A DNA stretch of 18,358 bases from NCBI GenBank assembly GCA_041488295.1, contig JBGPOZ010000076.1, forward strand, positions 1 to 18,358, written 5' to 3'. This document shows, piece after piece, positions 1 to 8,038 of the stretch; position 1 is the stretch's first letter, and each line of letters opens with the position of its first letter. The translations under genes were made by a program, and so were the position numbers. This stretch comes from URHD0088 sp041488295 (lineage in GTDB: Bacteria > Pseudomonadota > Alphaproteobacteria > ATCC43930 > CGMCC-115725). Below the pieces are notes generated by a model. It did no database searches. It had not been told where the DNA came from and worked only from the letters and a program-made list of their open reading frames with translations.

Positions 1-495
1 GAATGGCCCGTGCGGCACCGGCCAGCCGTGGGCATTCACCGAAAACGTGCTGGCGACGCCGAAATCGTTGTTCGACTGCATGACCGCTGGCGAGAAACCG
101 AGTGGATCGAGGGTCGCTATGACGTCGCGCCAGCGGGCGCCGGCTTGAACTCGATAGCGGCGAGACCCGAGATCCGGGATGCAGACGGGCGTGTCGAATG
201 TAAGCGCGGTGCCGCCCCGCGCGAGACTCTGGCCTCCCATGGAATGTCGAGCGGCGCCGATCGCCACCGGACGCCCCGCGGCGGCCGCCTCCTGGAGCTC
301 GGCGCGCAGCCGTTCGATCGTGGTGGCCTCGCTGTCCGGCCTCACCACCACGTGCCGAGCTACGGGTGTCGGATTGAGGTGGCTCGCATCATCGAGCACG
401 ACCGCTGGCTCGGCCCGCATCGCGGTTGGCAGAGTGACCGCCCCCGCAGTGGCAAGCCCCGACACCAGCACGGTGCGGCGTGTCAGAAGGCGCAT
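1..495 (-). CDS. FAD-linked oxidase (VAO/PCMH-type), N-terminal part, cut by window edge
   Basis: The first 165 codons of a gene that runs off the left edge; I translated it from the reverse strand starting at the ATG at 495. The N-terminus (MRLLTRRTVLVSGLATAG) has a twin Arg at residues 6-7 followed by a hydrophobic stretch, which suggests a Tat-type export signal ending near residue 28. Residues about 45-165 resemble the start of the FAD-binding domain of the vanillyl-alcohol oxidase family: a GRPVAIGAARHSMGGQ segment binds the FAD pyrophosphate, and the later VMQSNNDFGVASTFSVNAHG segment fits the same fold. Families of this type include sugar-lactone and alditol oxidases. The substrate-binding half is missing, so the substrate cannot be named. 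It lies 134 bases downstream of the amino-acid oxidoreductase gene on the same strand, so it may be a later gene of that unit or independent. No strong ribosome site precedes the ATG. Confidence 0.75.
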   Translation of the reverse strand, partial: MRLLTRRTVLVSGLATAGAVTLPTAMRAEPAVVLDDASHLNPTPVARHVVVRPDSEATTIERLRAELQEAAAAGRPVAIGAARHSMGGQSLARGGTALTFDTPVCIPDLGSRRYRVQAGARWRDVIATLDPLGFSPAVMQSNNDFGVASTFSVNAHGWPVPHGPF

Positions 496-587
496 TTTCG
501 CTTACTCAACCGTGCGTCGTCAAAGCGCGGCAATCACACCACCTCTACATAAGGTATTCAAGGGCTTCTCAGATACACGGAGATATC

Positions 588-603
588 CGTCGATCGATCG
601 ACG
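588..603. repeat. Perfect 16-bp palindrome between two minus-strand genes
   Basis: The bases cgtcgatcgatcgacg read the same on both strands. They lie 27 bases past the stop of the FAD oxidoreductase and 93 bases before the start of the FAD-linked oxidase. A second short inverted pair (cgcccg at 602-607 and cgggcg at 620-625) adjoins it. No T-run follows on the minus strand, so it is not a standard intrinsic terminator. It could be an operator, a transcript-end hairpin or chance (the core is repeated GATC). Confidence 0.3.
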
Positions 604-629
604 CCCGTGGTCACCGGCGCGGGCGCGGC

Positions 630-1871
630 TTACCTGAATCGCTCGGCGGCGAAGGGTGCGAGGTCGATCGACGGCGCCGTGCCGGCGACGAGGTCGGCGA
701 TGAGGCGGCCGGTGATCGCCGCGGTCGTGAGCCCGATGTGTTGGTGCCCGCAGGCGATGAAGAGATTGTCGTGACGCGGCGCCCGGCCGATGGCGGGCAG
801 GTAATCGGGAAAGCTCGGCCGCATTCCCATCCAGCGCGAGGTCTCGACGCCGCCAAAGGTCGGAAAGAGAATCCGCGTCTGACGCAGCAGGAGCTCGGCG
901 CGCTCCCAGCTCGGCGGCGCCTCCGGTGTCGCCAGCTCGACGGTTCCGGCAAGGCGAATGCCGCCCTCCATCGGCGTCAGGACGAAGCCGCGCTCGCCCC
1001 AGGTGACCGGCACCTCGAGGCGCGCATCGGGCGCATCGAGCATGAGGTGATAGCCGCGCTCGGCGACGAGCGGAAGAGTGAGGCCGAAGGCGCGGCCGAG
1101 ATCGCGCGCGGCGAGGCCCGCCGCCAGAACGACCGCATCGGCGGTGAAATCGCCCTTGGTCGTCGCGATCGTCTTGATTCTCCCGTCGGCGATGGCGCCG
1201 CCGGTGACCGCGGCGGCTTCGATGCGGCCGCCCTCGCGCGCGAAGGCATCGGCGAGACCCGCCGCGAGCGCGTAGGGATCGACGACATGCGCCGCCGCAG
1301 GAAAGTAGGTCGCGTGGCGGATTTCGGGCATCAGCCCCGGCGCCATCTCTCGCGCCTTCTCGCCGTCCATCGTCTCGACGGCGACGCCGTGGCGGCGCAG
1401 GATCGCGCGCTCCTCCTCGGCGGCGGCGAAACCGCGATCCGTCGCGTAGACGACGAGCGCGCCCTTGGCACGGAAGAGTGCGGCGAGATTGGAGCCGCGC
1501 ATCTCGTCGGTCCAGGCGGCGCTCGAGCGGCCGAGGAGCGCCGCGAGCGCCGCCGTGCCGCGCTCCACCTGTACCGGCCGCGCGGCGAGAGCAAAGCGGG
1601 CGAGCCACGGCACGAGACGCGGCGCATCGCGCCAGCGGATGGCGAGCGGGCCCAGCGGGTCCATCAGCATGCGCGGCACGCGGGCGAGAATGTCGGGCCG
1701 CGATAAAGGCCGGATGTGGTCGATCGCGATGTGACCCGCATTGCCGAAGGAGCAGCCGCGACCGGGCGGCTCGGGATCGAAGATGGTGACGCGATGGCCC
1801 GCCCGCTGCAGCGCGCGGGCGCAACAAATTCCGACGATGCCGGCGCCGATGACCGCGATGGTCTGCGTCAC
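630..1871 (-). CDS. FAD-dependent D-amino-acid dehydrogenase (DadA family), probable D-hydroxyproline dehydrogenase
   Basis: A 413-residue flavoprotein of the glycine/D-amino-acid oxidase (DAO) family. The Rossmann dinucleotide-binding motif GAGIVG lies at residues 9-14, with Asp32 ending the second strand, followed by the family's CSFGNAGH segment. The C-terminal part has SFPDYLPAIG and GHQHIGLTTAAITG, which close the FAD site as in DadA-like dehydrogenases. Members oxidise D-amino acids to imino acids and pass electrons to the respiratory chain. Because the gene directly follows a hydroxyproline epimerase (23-base gap), I infer oxidation of cis-4-hydroxy-D-proline to pyrroline-4-hydroxy-2-carboxylate. 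Substrate choice is inference; the fold is clear. The start is GTG at 1871, with AGGA a few bases upstream. A 9-base direct repeat (gtgacgcag) overlaps this start. Confidence 0.82.
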   Translation of the reverse strand: MTQTIAVIGAGIVGICCARALQRAGHRVTIFDPEPPGRGCSFGNAGHIAIDHIRPLSRPDILARVPRMLMDPLGPLAIRWRDAPRLVPWLARFALAARPVQVERGTAALAALLGRSSAAWTDEMRGSNLAALFRAKGALVVYATDRGFAAAEEERAILRRHGVAVETMDGEKAREMAPGLMPEIRHATYFPAAAHVVDPYALAAGLADAFAREGGRIEAAAVTGGAIADGRIKTIATTKGDFTADAVVLAAGLAARDLGRAFGLTLPLVAERGYHLMLDAPDARLEVPVTWGERGFVLTPMEGGIRLAGTVELATPEAPPSWERAELLLRQTRILFPTFGGVETSRWMGMRPSFPDYLPAIGRAPRHDNLFIACGHQHIGLTTAAITGRLIADLVAGTAPSIDLAPFAAERFR

Positions 1872-1894
1872 GCGATGTCCTGCGTCACTTGAAT

Positions 1895-2896
1895 TCAGAC
1901 GACTTGGAAGCCGAGGCGGAACGGGTCGCGGTCGTCGACGAAGATGGTGTTGATGCCGTGAACGCGCGCCCAGCCGCCGATGCTGGGACGGATGGCGGGG
2001 ATGCCGCCGATTTCTGCCGCCGCCTCGACGCGGCCGTCGAAGAGGCTGCCGATGATGCTCTCATGGACGAAATCGTCGCCGATTGCGAGCTTTCCCTTGG
2101 CGACGAGATGGGCCATTCGCGCCGAGGTGCCGGTGCCGCAGGGCGAGCGGTCGATCGCGCGCTCGCCGTAGAAAACGGCGTTGCGGCCATGCGCCTTCTT
2201 GTCGCGCGGCGCCCCGGTCCACATCACATGGCTGACGCCCTTGATGCTCGGATCCTCGGGATGAACCGTCCTGACCGCCTTGTCGGCGAGCTTCCGCACG
2301 ATCGGCGAGAGGCGGAGAATCCGATCGGCCGAGAGCGTCTCGAGGCCGCCATAGTTCCGTTGCTTCTCGATGATCGCATAGAAATTGCCGCCATAGGCCA
2401 CGTCGAGCACGATCTCACCGAGCTCGGGGCAGTCGATGCGGATGTCGGTCGCGGCGAGATACGACGAGACGTTGTGGATGCGCACGCTGTCGATGAAGCG
2501 CCCGTCGCGGCGGTATTCGGCGACGACCCGCCCCGCCGGCGCATCGAGCGCGATCTTCCCCTCCTCGCGCGGCTGGAGGAGGCCGTGCTCGAGGCCGATC
2601 GTCACGGTGCCGATCGTGCCGTGGCCGCACATCGGCAGACAGCCCGAGACCTCGATGAAGAGGATGGCGGCATCGCAATCCTCGCGGGTCGGCGGGTAGA
2701 GCATCGAGCCCGACATCACGTCATGGCCGCGCGGCTCGAACATGAGGGCGTGGCGGATCCAGTCGAAACGGGCGAGGAAGTCGAGCCGGCGCTCGCTCAT
2801 CGAGGCGCCCTTCAAGATCGGCGCGCCGCCGGAGACGAGACGCACCGGATTGCCGCAGGTGTGGCCGTCGATGCATGAGAAGGTATGGTTCGCCAT
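1895..2896 (-). CDS. 4-hydroxyproline 2-epimerase (proline racemase family)
   Basis: A proline racemase family protein of 333 residues from the ATG at 2896 (335 from the ATG at 2902, which forms an ATGA overlap with the preceding gene's stop). I prefer 2896 because aagggg then sits about 8 bases upstream. In the 335-residue numbering, the first catalytic Cys is Cys92 in MCGHGTIG and the second is Cys255 in DRSPCGTGTSAR. Both present points to a racemase/epimerase rather than the trans-3-hydroxyproline dehydratase branch, where the second Cys is replaced by Thr. The reaction is interconversion of trans-4-hydroxy-L-proline and cis-4-hydroxy-D-proline in the cytoplasm. The downstream DadA-like dehydrogenase is the expected next enzyme, which supports hydroxyproline over proline. 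The gene is cotranscribed with its neighbours on both sides. Proline racemase activity is a less likely alternative. Confidence 0.88.
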   Translation of the reverse strand: MANHTFSCIDGHTCGNPVRLVSGGAPILKGASMSERRLDFLARFDWIRHALMFEPRGHDVMSGSMLYPPTREDCDAAILFIEVSGCLPMCGHGTIGTVTIGLEHGLLQPREEGKIALDAPAGRVVAEYRRDGRFIDSVRIHNVSSYLAATDIRIDCPELGEIVLDVAYGGNFYAIIEKQRNYGGLETLSADRILRLSPIVRKLADKAVRTVHPEDPSIKGVSHVMWTGAPRDKKAHGRNAVFYGERAIDRSPCGTGTSARMAHLVAKGKLAIGDDFVHESIIGSLFDGRVEAAAEIGGIPAIRPSIGGWARVHGINTIFVDDRDPFRLGFQVV

Positions 2897-2898
2897 CC

Positions 2899-3813
2899 TC
2901 ATTGCCCCTTTTCGATCGCCGCGCGGACGTTGTCGATCGCGCGACGGAGCAGCGTCATCAGCGAATCGGGCGTGCTGAAGCCGCTATGCGCCGTCAAGGT
3001 CACATTGTCCAGCTTGGCGAGCGGGTGATCGGCACGCAGCGGCTCGTCGGAAAAGACGTCGAGCGCGGCGTGGCGGATATGCCCGCTCCGCAACAGCGCA
3101 ACGAGCGCCACCTCGTCGACGATCGCGCCGCGTGCCGTGTTGATCACCACGACGCCCGGCTTCGTCGTTGCGAGCCGATCATAGCCGAGCAAGCCGCGCG
3201 TCTCGTCGCTCAAGGTGAGATGGACCGAGAGGAAGTCGGCGCGTCGCAGCACCTCGTCGAAGCCGACCATCTTGACACTAGCCTCGCTGCGCGGCGAGCG
3301 GTTCCAGGCGATGACCTCCATGCCGATCCCGGCGGCGATCCGCGCCACCTCGCGCCCGATGCCGCCCAGCCCGACAAGGCCCAAGACCTTGCCGCGGAGC
3401 TGGATGCCCTCGCGCGACTCCCATACCCCGGCGCGGATGGCGCGGTCTTGGCGCGCGACATCGCGCGCCGCCGCCATCATCAACGCCACCGTATGCTCGG
3501 CCACCGCAGTGTCGCCATAGCCCTTGATGGTCGAGACGCCGATGCCGCGCCGCGCCGCCGCGGCGAGATCGATGCAGCTGGCGGCGCCGGTGCCGAGATA
3601 GACGATGTGCCGCAGATCGCCGCAGCGGCGCAGGATCTCTTCGGGAAAATACGAATGATCGTCGATGCAGATCTGGTAGCCGACGAGCTTCTCCGGGACC
3701 GCCTCGCGCGGAAAGGGCACCATGTTGATGTCGACCGGCGGATCGTCCGCGCGATAGACCTTGTCCCAGGCCGCGCGCAGCGGCGGGTCGCAATCGATGA
3801 ACAGCGTCTTCAT
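2899..3813 (-). CDS. D-2-hydroxyacid dehydrogenase, NAD(P)-dependent
   Basis: A 304-residue member of the D-isomer-specific 2-hydroxyacid dehydrogenase family (relatives are glyoxylate/hydroxypyruvate reductase and phosphoglycerate dehydrogenase). The nucleotide-binding motif GLGGIG lies at residues 148-153. The catalytic triad is visible: Arg228 in NTARGA, Glu257 in DEPL and His276 in TAHSGFS. The family reduces 2-keto acids to D-2-hydroxy acids or the reverse. I chose the ATG at 3813, preceded by gggag; the frame stays open another 43 codons upstream but is Arg-rich and unlike protein. The stop overlaps the epimerase gene start, so this is the first gene of a three-gene unit with the hydroxyproline epimerase and dehydrogenase. 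This enzyme is not a standard member of the known hydroxyproline pathway, and its substrate is unknown. Confidence 0.88.
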   Translation of the reverse strand: MKTLFIDCDPPLRAAWDKVYRADDPPVDINMVPFPREAVPEKLVGYQICIDDHSYFPEEILRRCGDLRHIVYLGTGAASCIDLAAAARRGIGVSTIKGYGDTAVAEHTVALMMAAARDVARQDRAIRAGVWESREGIQLRGKVLGLVGLGGIGREVARIAAGIGMEVIAWNRSPRSEASVKMVGFDEVLRRADFLSVHLTLSDETRGLLGYDRLATTKPGVVVINTARGAIVDEVALVALLRSGHIRHAALDVFSDEPLRADHPLAKLDNVTLTAHSGFSTPDSLMTLLRRAIDNVRAAIEKGQ

Positions 3814-3966
3814 GGTGAAGGCTCCCGGCATTCGGCGGCGTCGGCGCCCGTTCCGGCGGCGCCCGGCGGCGATTTCATCGCGAATCCGCGCGCGGGGCCA
3901 GGGTTTTTCTCTGTTGGCTTCGAGCGCTCCGGAATCTGGCACGTCCAGCGCCTGCCTCGGCCCTTG

Positions 3967-4842
3967 TCACCCCGGACCGTTGCGCTTCGCCTTGATCTTC
4001 CGCTTCGCCGGATGCGAGGCGCGCTCGATATCCGCGGGGGAGAGTCCGAGCGTCCGCTTCGCTTCCTTCAGCAGATCGGGGTCGATCGGGCGCGGCTCCA
4101 GCGACACGTCCTTGCCGAGCCGGTCCGCGAGGATGCGGAACGCCGCGATCCGGCCGTAAGGTTTGTCGTTTGCCGGAATAAGCTGCCACGGCGCATGTTT
4201 CGTCGCGGTTTCCTCCATCATGTCCTCGATCGCGGTCTCGTACTCCGACCAGCGGGAGCGATTGCGGAAATCCTCATAGGAGAGCTTCCAGCGCTTCACC
4301 GGATCGATGAGCCGATCGCGGAAGCGGCGGACCTGCTCCTCGGGCGTGATGTGGAGGAACAGCTTGACGAGGCGGATCCCCGAATCGACCAGCACGCGCT
4401 CGAACTCGTTGATCTCGCGATAGGCGCGGCGCCATTCCTTGCCGGTCGCGAGGCCTTCGACGCGCTCGACCAGCACGCGGCCATACCAGGACCGGTCGAA
4501 CGCGACGATCTGCCCCTTCTGCGGCAAGCGTCGCCAGAAGCGTTGGAGGTAGTGCTGGGCGCGCTCGTGCTCGTCGGGCGCTGCGAACGGGTGAACCTTG
4601 AAACTCCGTGGATCGAGGGCCCAGCCAAGGCGGCGGACGAGGCCGCCCTTGCCGGCGGTATCCCAACCTTCGATGACGAGAAGCGCCCGCTCGGAGGTTC
4701 CAAGATACGCTTGCTGGATGAGCTGGAGCGCTCCCTGCAGCGAGGTCAGACGCCGCTCGTAATCGGCGAAATCCAGTGTCGGGTGTTCAGTGATCTCCGC
4801 AAGCCGCGGGCGGCCGGTCACGATGAAATTCTGAGATTTCAT
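3967..4842 (-). CDS. ppk2: Polyphosphate kinase 2 (PPK2 family)
   Basis: A 291-residue protein with the marks of PPK2: Walker A GWDTAGKGG at residues 59-67 and Walker B/lid sequence FDRSWYGRVLVERV at about 115-128, followed by the conserved WYGRVL-ERV, EEQ-RRF and KRWKLS segments. PPK2 enzymes transfer phosphate between inorganic polyphosphate and nucleoside mono- or diphosphates, mostly making GTP/ATP from polyphosphate. This single-domain length fits class I or III members; I cannot decide which. The ATG at 4842 is preferred to an in-frame TTG at 4878, although neither has a strong ribosome site. The C-terminus is Lys/Arg-rich. It lies 153 bases upstream of the hydroxyacid dehydrogenase gene on the same strand and is divergent from dctP. 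The functional link to its neighbours is unclear. Confidence 0.9.
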   Translation of the reverse strand: MKSQNFIVTGRPRLAEITEHPTLDFADYERRLTSLQGALQLIQQAYLGTSERALLVIEGWDTAGKGGLVRRLGWALDPRSFKVHPFAAPDEHERAQHYLQRFWRRLPQKGQIVAFDRSWYGRVLVERVEGLATGKEWRRAYREINEFERVLVDSGIRLVKLFLHITPEEQVRRFRDRLIDPVKRWKLSYEDFRNRSRWSEYETAIEDMMEETATKHAPWQLIPANDKPYGRIAAFRILADRLGKDVSLEPRPIDPDLLKEAKRTLGLSPADIERASHPAKRKIKAKRNGPG

Positions 4843-4896
4843 CGGGCGATCTAATGACGAAACGACGGCCCGGCACAAGAGCGGGCGCAGTCGCGC

Positions 4897-4974
4897 TCAG
4901 AACAGACGGCCGCCATTCGGAACCTGCCGGGTCGGTGCGATGATCATGATCCCACGCGCCGTGTCGGCAAAGCC
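4897..4974 (-). pseudogene. Orphan 3' end of a csaA-like tRNA-binding protein gene
   Basis: Read on the minus strand, this stretch encodes GFADTARGIMIIAP-TRQVPNGGRLF and then TGA. It aligns without gaps to the last 25 residues of the intact CsaA encoded at 8039-8374 (GFPDDQGEVV-LIQPEQQVTNGVRLF). By hand count 46 of 75 bases match, including a shared 9-mer cgccattcg. Upstream there is no start codon, no similarity to the rest of CsaA, and an in-frame TAG ten codons before the end of homology is reached, so this is a fragment and not a gene. It has the same orientation as the intact csaA, and the two tails flank dctP-dctQ-dctM. Its GC (49 of 75 by hand count) is higher than that of the intact gene's tail (38 of 75). 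It occupies part of the 262-base gap between ppk2 and dctP; the rest of that gap holds nothing I can name except the dctP ribosome site. Confidence 0.72.
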
Positions 4975-5104
4975 CCGTTGCTGAACGCGCCTCTATTCTT
5001 CGCGGTCGATCGCCGGTGAACTCGATTTAACCGCCTCCATGTTCTAACCTCAGCGCCGGGGCTGATCGAGAGATCGGCCAAGTCAAGTCGCCGGGAGGAG
5101 CGTC

Positions 5105-6106
5105 ATGGGGAGCTTTAGGCTGACGAAGCGGCAGTTCCTACGCGGCGCGGCGGCAGCCGGAGCCAGCGCGGCCATGCCCGCGATCGTCCGTGGCCAGAGT
5201 ACCACGGTGCTGCGCTGGGGCGACGTCCAAGCTCCGACCCACCCGTCGCCCCAGAGCGCAGAGCGCGCAGCGATGGACGTCAAGGAAAGGACCGGCGGGC
5301 GGATCGAAATCCAAATCTTCCCCTCCGGTCAGCTCGGCGGCTCTCGGGACATGGTGGAGGCTGTAGCCTCCGGCGCGCTGACGATGGTGACGGAAGGCGC
5401 CGCATTGCTCGGCCAGTTCTTGCCGCAGATCTCGATCATCGAGGCGCCCTACATTTGGAACGACGCGGCGCACATGACGCGCGCCCTCTCCTCGCCGCTG
5501 ATGGACGAGTTGAACAAGGCGCTGATCGAGAAGCGCGGCATGCGGATGATCGCCGTCGACTATTACGGCAAGCGCCATCTGACTACCGGCACAAAGGAAG
5601 TAAAGTCGGTCGCGGACATGCAGGGATTCAAGTTGCGCGTGCCTGAGGTCGACACGTTCAAGGCAATGGCGGAAGCCTGGGGCGCGAAACCGACGCCGCT
5701 CAATTTCGGCGAGCTGTATCTCGCGCTGTCGCAAGGCGCGGTGGACGGGCAGGAGAACCCGCTGCCGACGATCCAGTCGGGCAAGCTCTACGAGGTGCAG
5801 AAATATCTCGTGCTCACCGGCCATATCATCACGCCGCGCCTCGTCATCGTCAATGAAACCGCTTGGCAGAAGATCCCGGACGCAGACCGCGCCATCGTGC
5901 AATCGGCGATCCGCACGGGAGCCGCATGGAATGACCAGGAGATCCTGGCTCAGGAAGCGAGCCTCGCCGAGACATTCAAGAAAGCTGGTATGACCATCAT
6001 CGATCCGGACGTGGAAAGCTTCCGCAAGCCGGTGCTCGCGAAGGTGCCGGCCATGTTCGAGGCGAAATGGGGCAAGGGGCTCTGGGATCGGATCCGGTCG
6101 CTCTGA
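5105..6106 (+). CDS. dctP: TRAP transporter substrate-binding protein, DctP family
   Basis: The 333-residue periplasmic binding subunit of a TRAP transporter. The N-terminus (LTKRQFLRGAAAAGASAAMPAIVRG, split for length: LTKRQFLRG then AAAAGASAAMPAIVRG) resembles a Tat signal, with Lys-Arg in place of Arg-Arg at the key position, and cleavage after about residue 30. Conserved DctP features follow: FPSGQLGGSRDMVEAVASGA, the KLRVPEV segment whose Arg binds the substrate carboxylate in this family, and FGELYLALSQGAVDGQENP. It captures an organic acid and delivers it to the DctQ-DctM membrane complex. The ATG at 5105 follows a strong ribosome site (gggaggag, 5 bases away). The specific ligand cannot be read from sequence; a substrate related to the nearby hydroxyproline/hydroxyacid genes is possible but unproven. 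First gene of the dctPQM operon. Confidence 0.92.
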   Translation: MGSFRLTKRQFLRGAAAAGASAAMPAIVRGQSTTVLRWGDVQAPTHPSPQSAERAAMDVKERTGGRIEIQIFPSGQLGGSRDMVEAVASGALTMVTEGAALLGQFLPQISIIEAPYIWNDAAHMTRALSSPLMDELNKALIEKRGMRMIAVDYYGKRHLTTGTKEVKSVADMQGFKLRVPEVDTFKAMAEAWGAKPTPLNFGELYLALSQGAVDGQENPLPTIQSGKLYEVQKYLVLTGHIITPRLVIVNETAWQKIPDADRAIVQSAIRTGAAWNDQEILAQEASLAETFKKAGMTIIDPDVESFRKPVLAKVPAMFEAKWGKGLWDRIRSL

Positions 6107-6170
6107 TCGGATCCGACCTCTCTGACGACCGGCGTTGAGAGGCCGCCCCGCATCCTTCGTAGGAGCGCTC

Positions 6171-6674
6171 ATGCTCGACCGTGCCCGACACTGGTCAGAC
6201 CGGGCCATTGAATTGGCTGCGATGCTCGTGATGTCGATGCTGTTGCTCTGCGTTTTGCTTGGCGTGGCAACGCGGGCTCTCAACAATCCGCTGATCTGGA
6301 CCGACGAGGTCTCGCGGTTCTTGATGATCTGGCTCGCCGCGCTCGGCTGGTTGCTTGCAAGCCGAAAGCGTATCCATATCCGCATCCGCTTCTTCGTCGG
6401 CTTGCTGCCGGCATCGCTCCGGCGACGGGTCGAGCTCATCACGCAAGTTGCGGTGGCGCTGTTTGGCGTGCTGACCGTCTGGTACAGCGTCGACCTTGTG
6501 ACGCGAAATTTCGACGTGGAGGCGACGACGGTGCCGATCGCCATGTCGTACATGTACCTGCCGATCGTGCTGGCGGGCCTCATGACCGCCGCTCAAGCGG
6601 TTGGAGAGATTTACGAAACTCTGCAATATCCGGCTCCGCCGGTCGGGGCCGAACCGGACGGATCGAACGATTGA
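6171..6674 (+). CDS. dctQ: TRAP transporter small permease, DctQ family
   Basis: A 167-residue membrane protein with four predicted transmembrane helices at about residues 13-35, 45-62, 88-108 and 126-148. The hallmark loop WTDEVSRFLMIWLAALG followed by a basic segment (SRKRIHIRI) is typical of the small DctQ subunit, which joins DctM in the inner membrane and is needed for sodium-driven uptake with the binding protein. The ATG at 6171 is preferred to the upstream in-frame codon at 6135 because aggagc sits 6 bases before it and the extra residues are not conserved in character. It lies 64 bases after dctP and its stop overlaps the dctM start (ttga). Confidence 0.92.
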   Translation: MLDRARHWSDRAIELAAMLVMSMLLLCVLLGVATRALNNPLIWTDEVSRFLMIWLAALGWLLASRKRIHIRIRFFVGLLPASLRRRVELITQVAVALFGVLTVWYSVDLVTRNFDVEATTVPIAMSYMYLPIVLAGLMTAAQAVGEIYETLQYPAPPVGAEPDGSND

Positions 6675-7960
6675 CCCCGCTCATGCTGGAGATTGTCGGC
6701 GTCTGGCTGCTGGCAGTGCTTTCGGGCCTGCCGCTCTTCGCGTCTATGGGCCTGGCGGCTTTTGCCTTCGTTCACTTCGGCGGCCTCTCGGATTCGATCG
6801 TCCCGCAGAAGATGACGCAGGCGATGAACTCGTTCCCGCTCGTCGCGGCGCCGCTGTTCATCCTGATGGGAAATATTCTGAGCGCCGCTCGCATCACCGA
6901 CCGAATCGTCGCCTTTGCGAGCGCGCTCATCGGCTGGCTGCGGGGCGGTTATGCCCATGCCAGCATCCTCGCGAGCATGATCTTTGCCGGGATGGTGGGC
7001 TCGGCGGTCGCCGATGCCGCCGGCACCGGCGCCATCGAGATCAGGGCGATGCGGCGAGCGGGCTACCGGCCCGAGACCGCCGCGGCGATCAACGCGGCGG
7101 CCGCGACCATCGGGCCGATCATCCCGCCGAGCCTGCCGATGGTGATTTACGGCGTCATGGCGGATGTCTCGATCGGCCGGCTCTTCCTCGCAGGGTTCAT
7201 ACCGGGCGTGCTGATGGGCGTTTCGCTGATGTTCATGGTTGCCGCGGTCGCCCGGCGCGAGGGTTTCGCGCGCCAGCCTTTCGGCGGCTTCGGCAACATC
7301 TGGAAGACCTTCAAGAAAGGCTTCTGGGCGCTGATGGCTCCAGTGGTGCTCCTCGGAGGCATGTTCAGCGGGTACTTCACGCCGACCGAGGCCGCGGCGG
7401 TCGCAAGCCTCTACGCCTTGTTCCTGGGCTTCGTCGTTTATCGCACCCTCGAGGTCAAGGCCTTGCCGGGCATCCTCATGGAGAGCGCGGAGACGACGGG
7501 GATCGTCATGGCGCTCGTGATGGCCGCTGGCGCGCTCGGCTGGTGCATGTCGATCTCGCGGCTGCCGCAGACCTTGACCCCGTCGCTGGTCGCGACGATT
7601 CGCGATCCCATCGTCTTCCTGCTGGTGTGCAACCTGGTCCTACTGCTGGTCGGCTGCTTCATGGAGACCTTGGCGGCGCTTTTGCTGCTGATCCCGATCA
7701 TGGTGCCCGCCGCCCATAGCTTCGGCGTCGATCCCGTTCAGTTCGGACTGATCATGATCTTCAATCTGATCCTCGGCACCATTCATCCGCCCGTCGGCGT
7801 GGTGCTGTTCGTGACTTCGCGGATTGCCGAGATCAGCTACGAGACCATGTCTAGGGCGATCCTGCCTTGGCTCGTCCCGCTGCTCATCGTGCTGCTCCTG
7901 ATCACGGTGTGGCAGCCCCTCACCCTGTGGCTGCCCAATCTGGTCTTCCCCGAGAGGTGA
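6671..7960 (+). CDS. dctM: TRAP transporter large permease, DctM family
   Basis: A 429-residue, highly hydrophobic protein with about 12 transmembrane segments, the usual size for DctM, the transport channel subunit. Recognisable segments are the early FPLVAAPLFILMGNIL, the GMVGSAVADAAGTGAIEI stretch, the signature NAAAATIGPIIPPSLPMVIYG, GYFTPTEAAAVASLYALF, and the C-terminal LGTIHPPVGVVLFV. It couples sodium entry to solute uptake with DctQ and DctP. The most upstream start is TTG at 6671, overlapping the dctQ stop, which suggests translational coupling; an ATG at 6683 is a credible alternative. It is the last gene of the operon and converges on csaA 78 bases away, with no obvious intrinsic terminator between them. 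Confidence 0.93.
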   Translation: MTPLMLEIVGVWLLAVLSGLPLFASMGLAAFAFVHFGGLSDSIVPQKMTQAMNSFPLVAAPLFILMGNILSAARITDRIVAFASALIGWLRGGYAHASILASMIFAGMVGSAVADAAGTGAIEIRAMRRAGYRPETAAAINAAAATIGPIIPPSLPMVIYGVMADVSIGRLFLAGFIPGVLMGVSLMFMVAAVARREGFARQPFGGFGNIWKTFKKGFWALMAPVVLLGGMFSGYFTPTEAAAVASLYALFLGFVVYRTLEVKALPGILMESAETTGIVMALVMAAGALGWCMSISRLPQTLTPSLVATIRDPIVFLLVCNLVLLLVGCFMETLAALLLLIPIMVPAAHSFGVDPVQFGLIMIFNLILGTIHPPVGVVLFVTSRIAEISYETMSRAILPWLVPLLIVLLLITVWQPLTLWLPNLVFPER

Positions 7961-8038
7961 TCGTCGACGAGACGGCCATGATCGCCGGCGCGTCCGCGCT
8001 CAATCGAGCAACCGCGTCATCTTGATCAGCTCGCTCGA

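Noticed and set aside
480..1706. Open frame of 408 codons on the plus strand opposite the FAD oxidoreductase
   Set aside because: Low-complexity Arg/Glu/Gly-rich translation, explained by codon bias of the real gene on the minus strand.
2875..4854. Very long open frame on the plus strand (659 codons) opposite the dehydrogenase and PPK2 genes
   Set aside because: Its translation is rich in Arg, Ala and Asp without domain motifs, and the minus strand carries two clear enzyme families with catalytic residues. It is an antisense shadow caused by high GC.
4976..5104. Promoter for dctP or more csaA sequence between the orphan tail and dctP
   Set aside because: I translated the minus strand here in the relevant frames and found no further CsaA similarity. 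AT-rich hexamers are present but not at promoter spacing.
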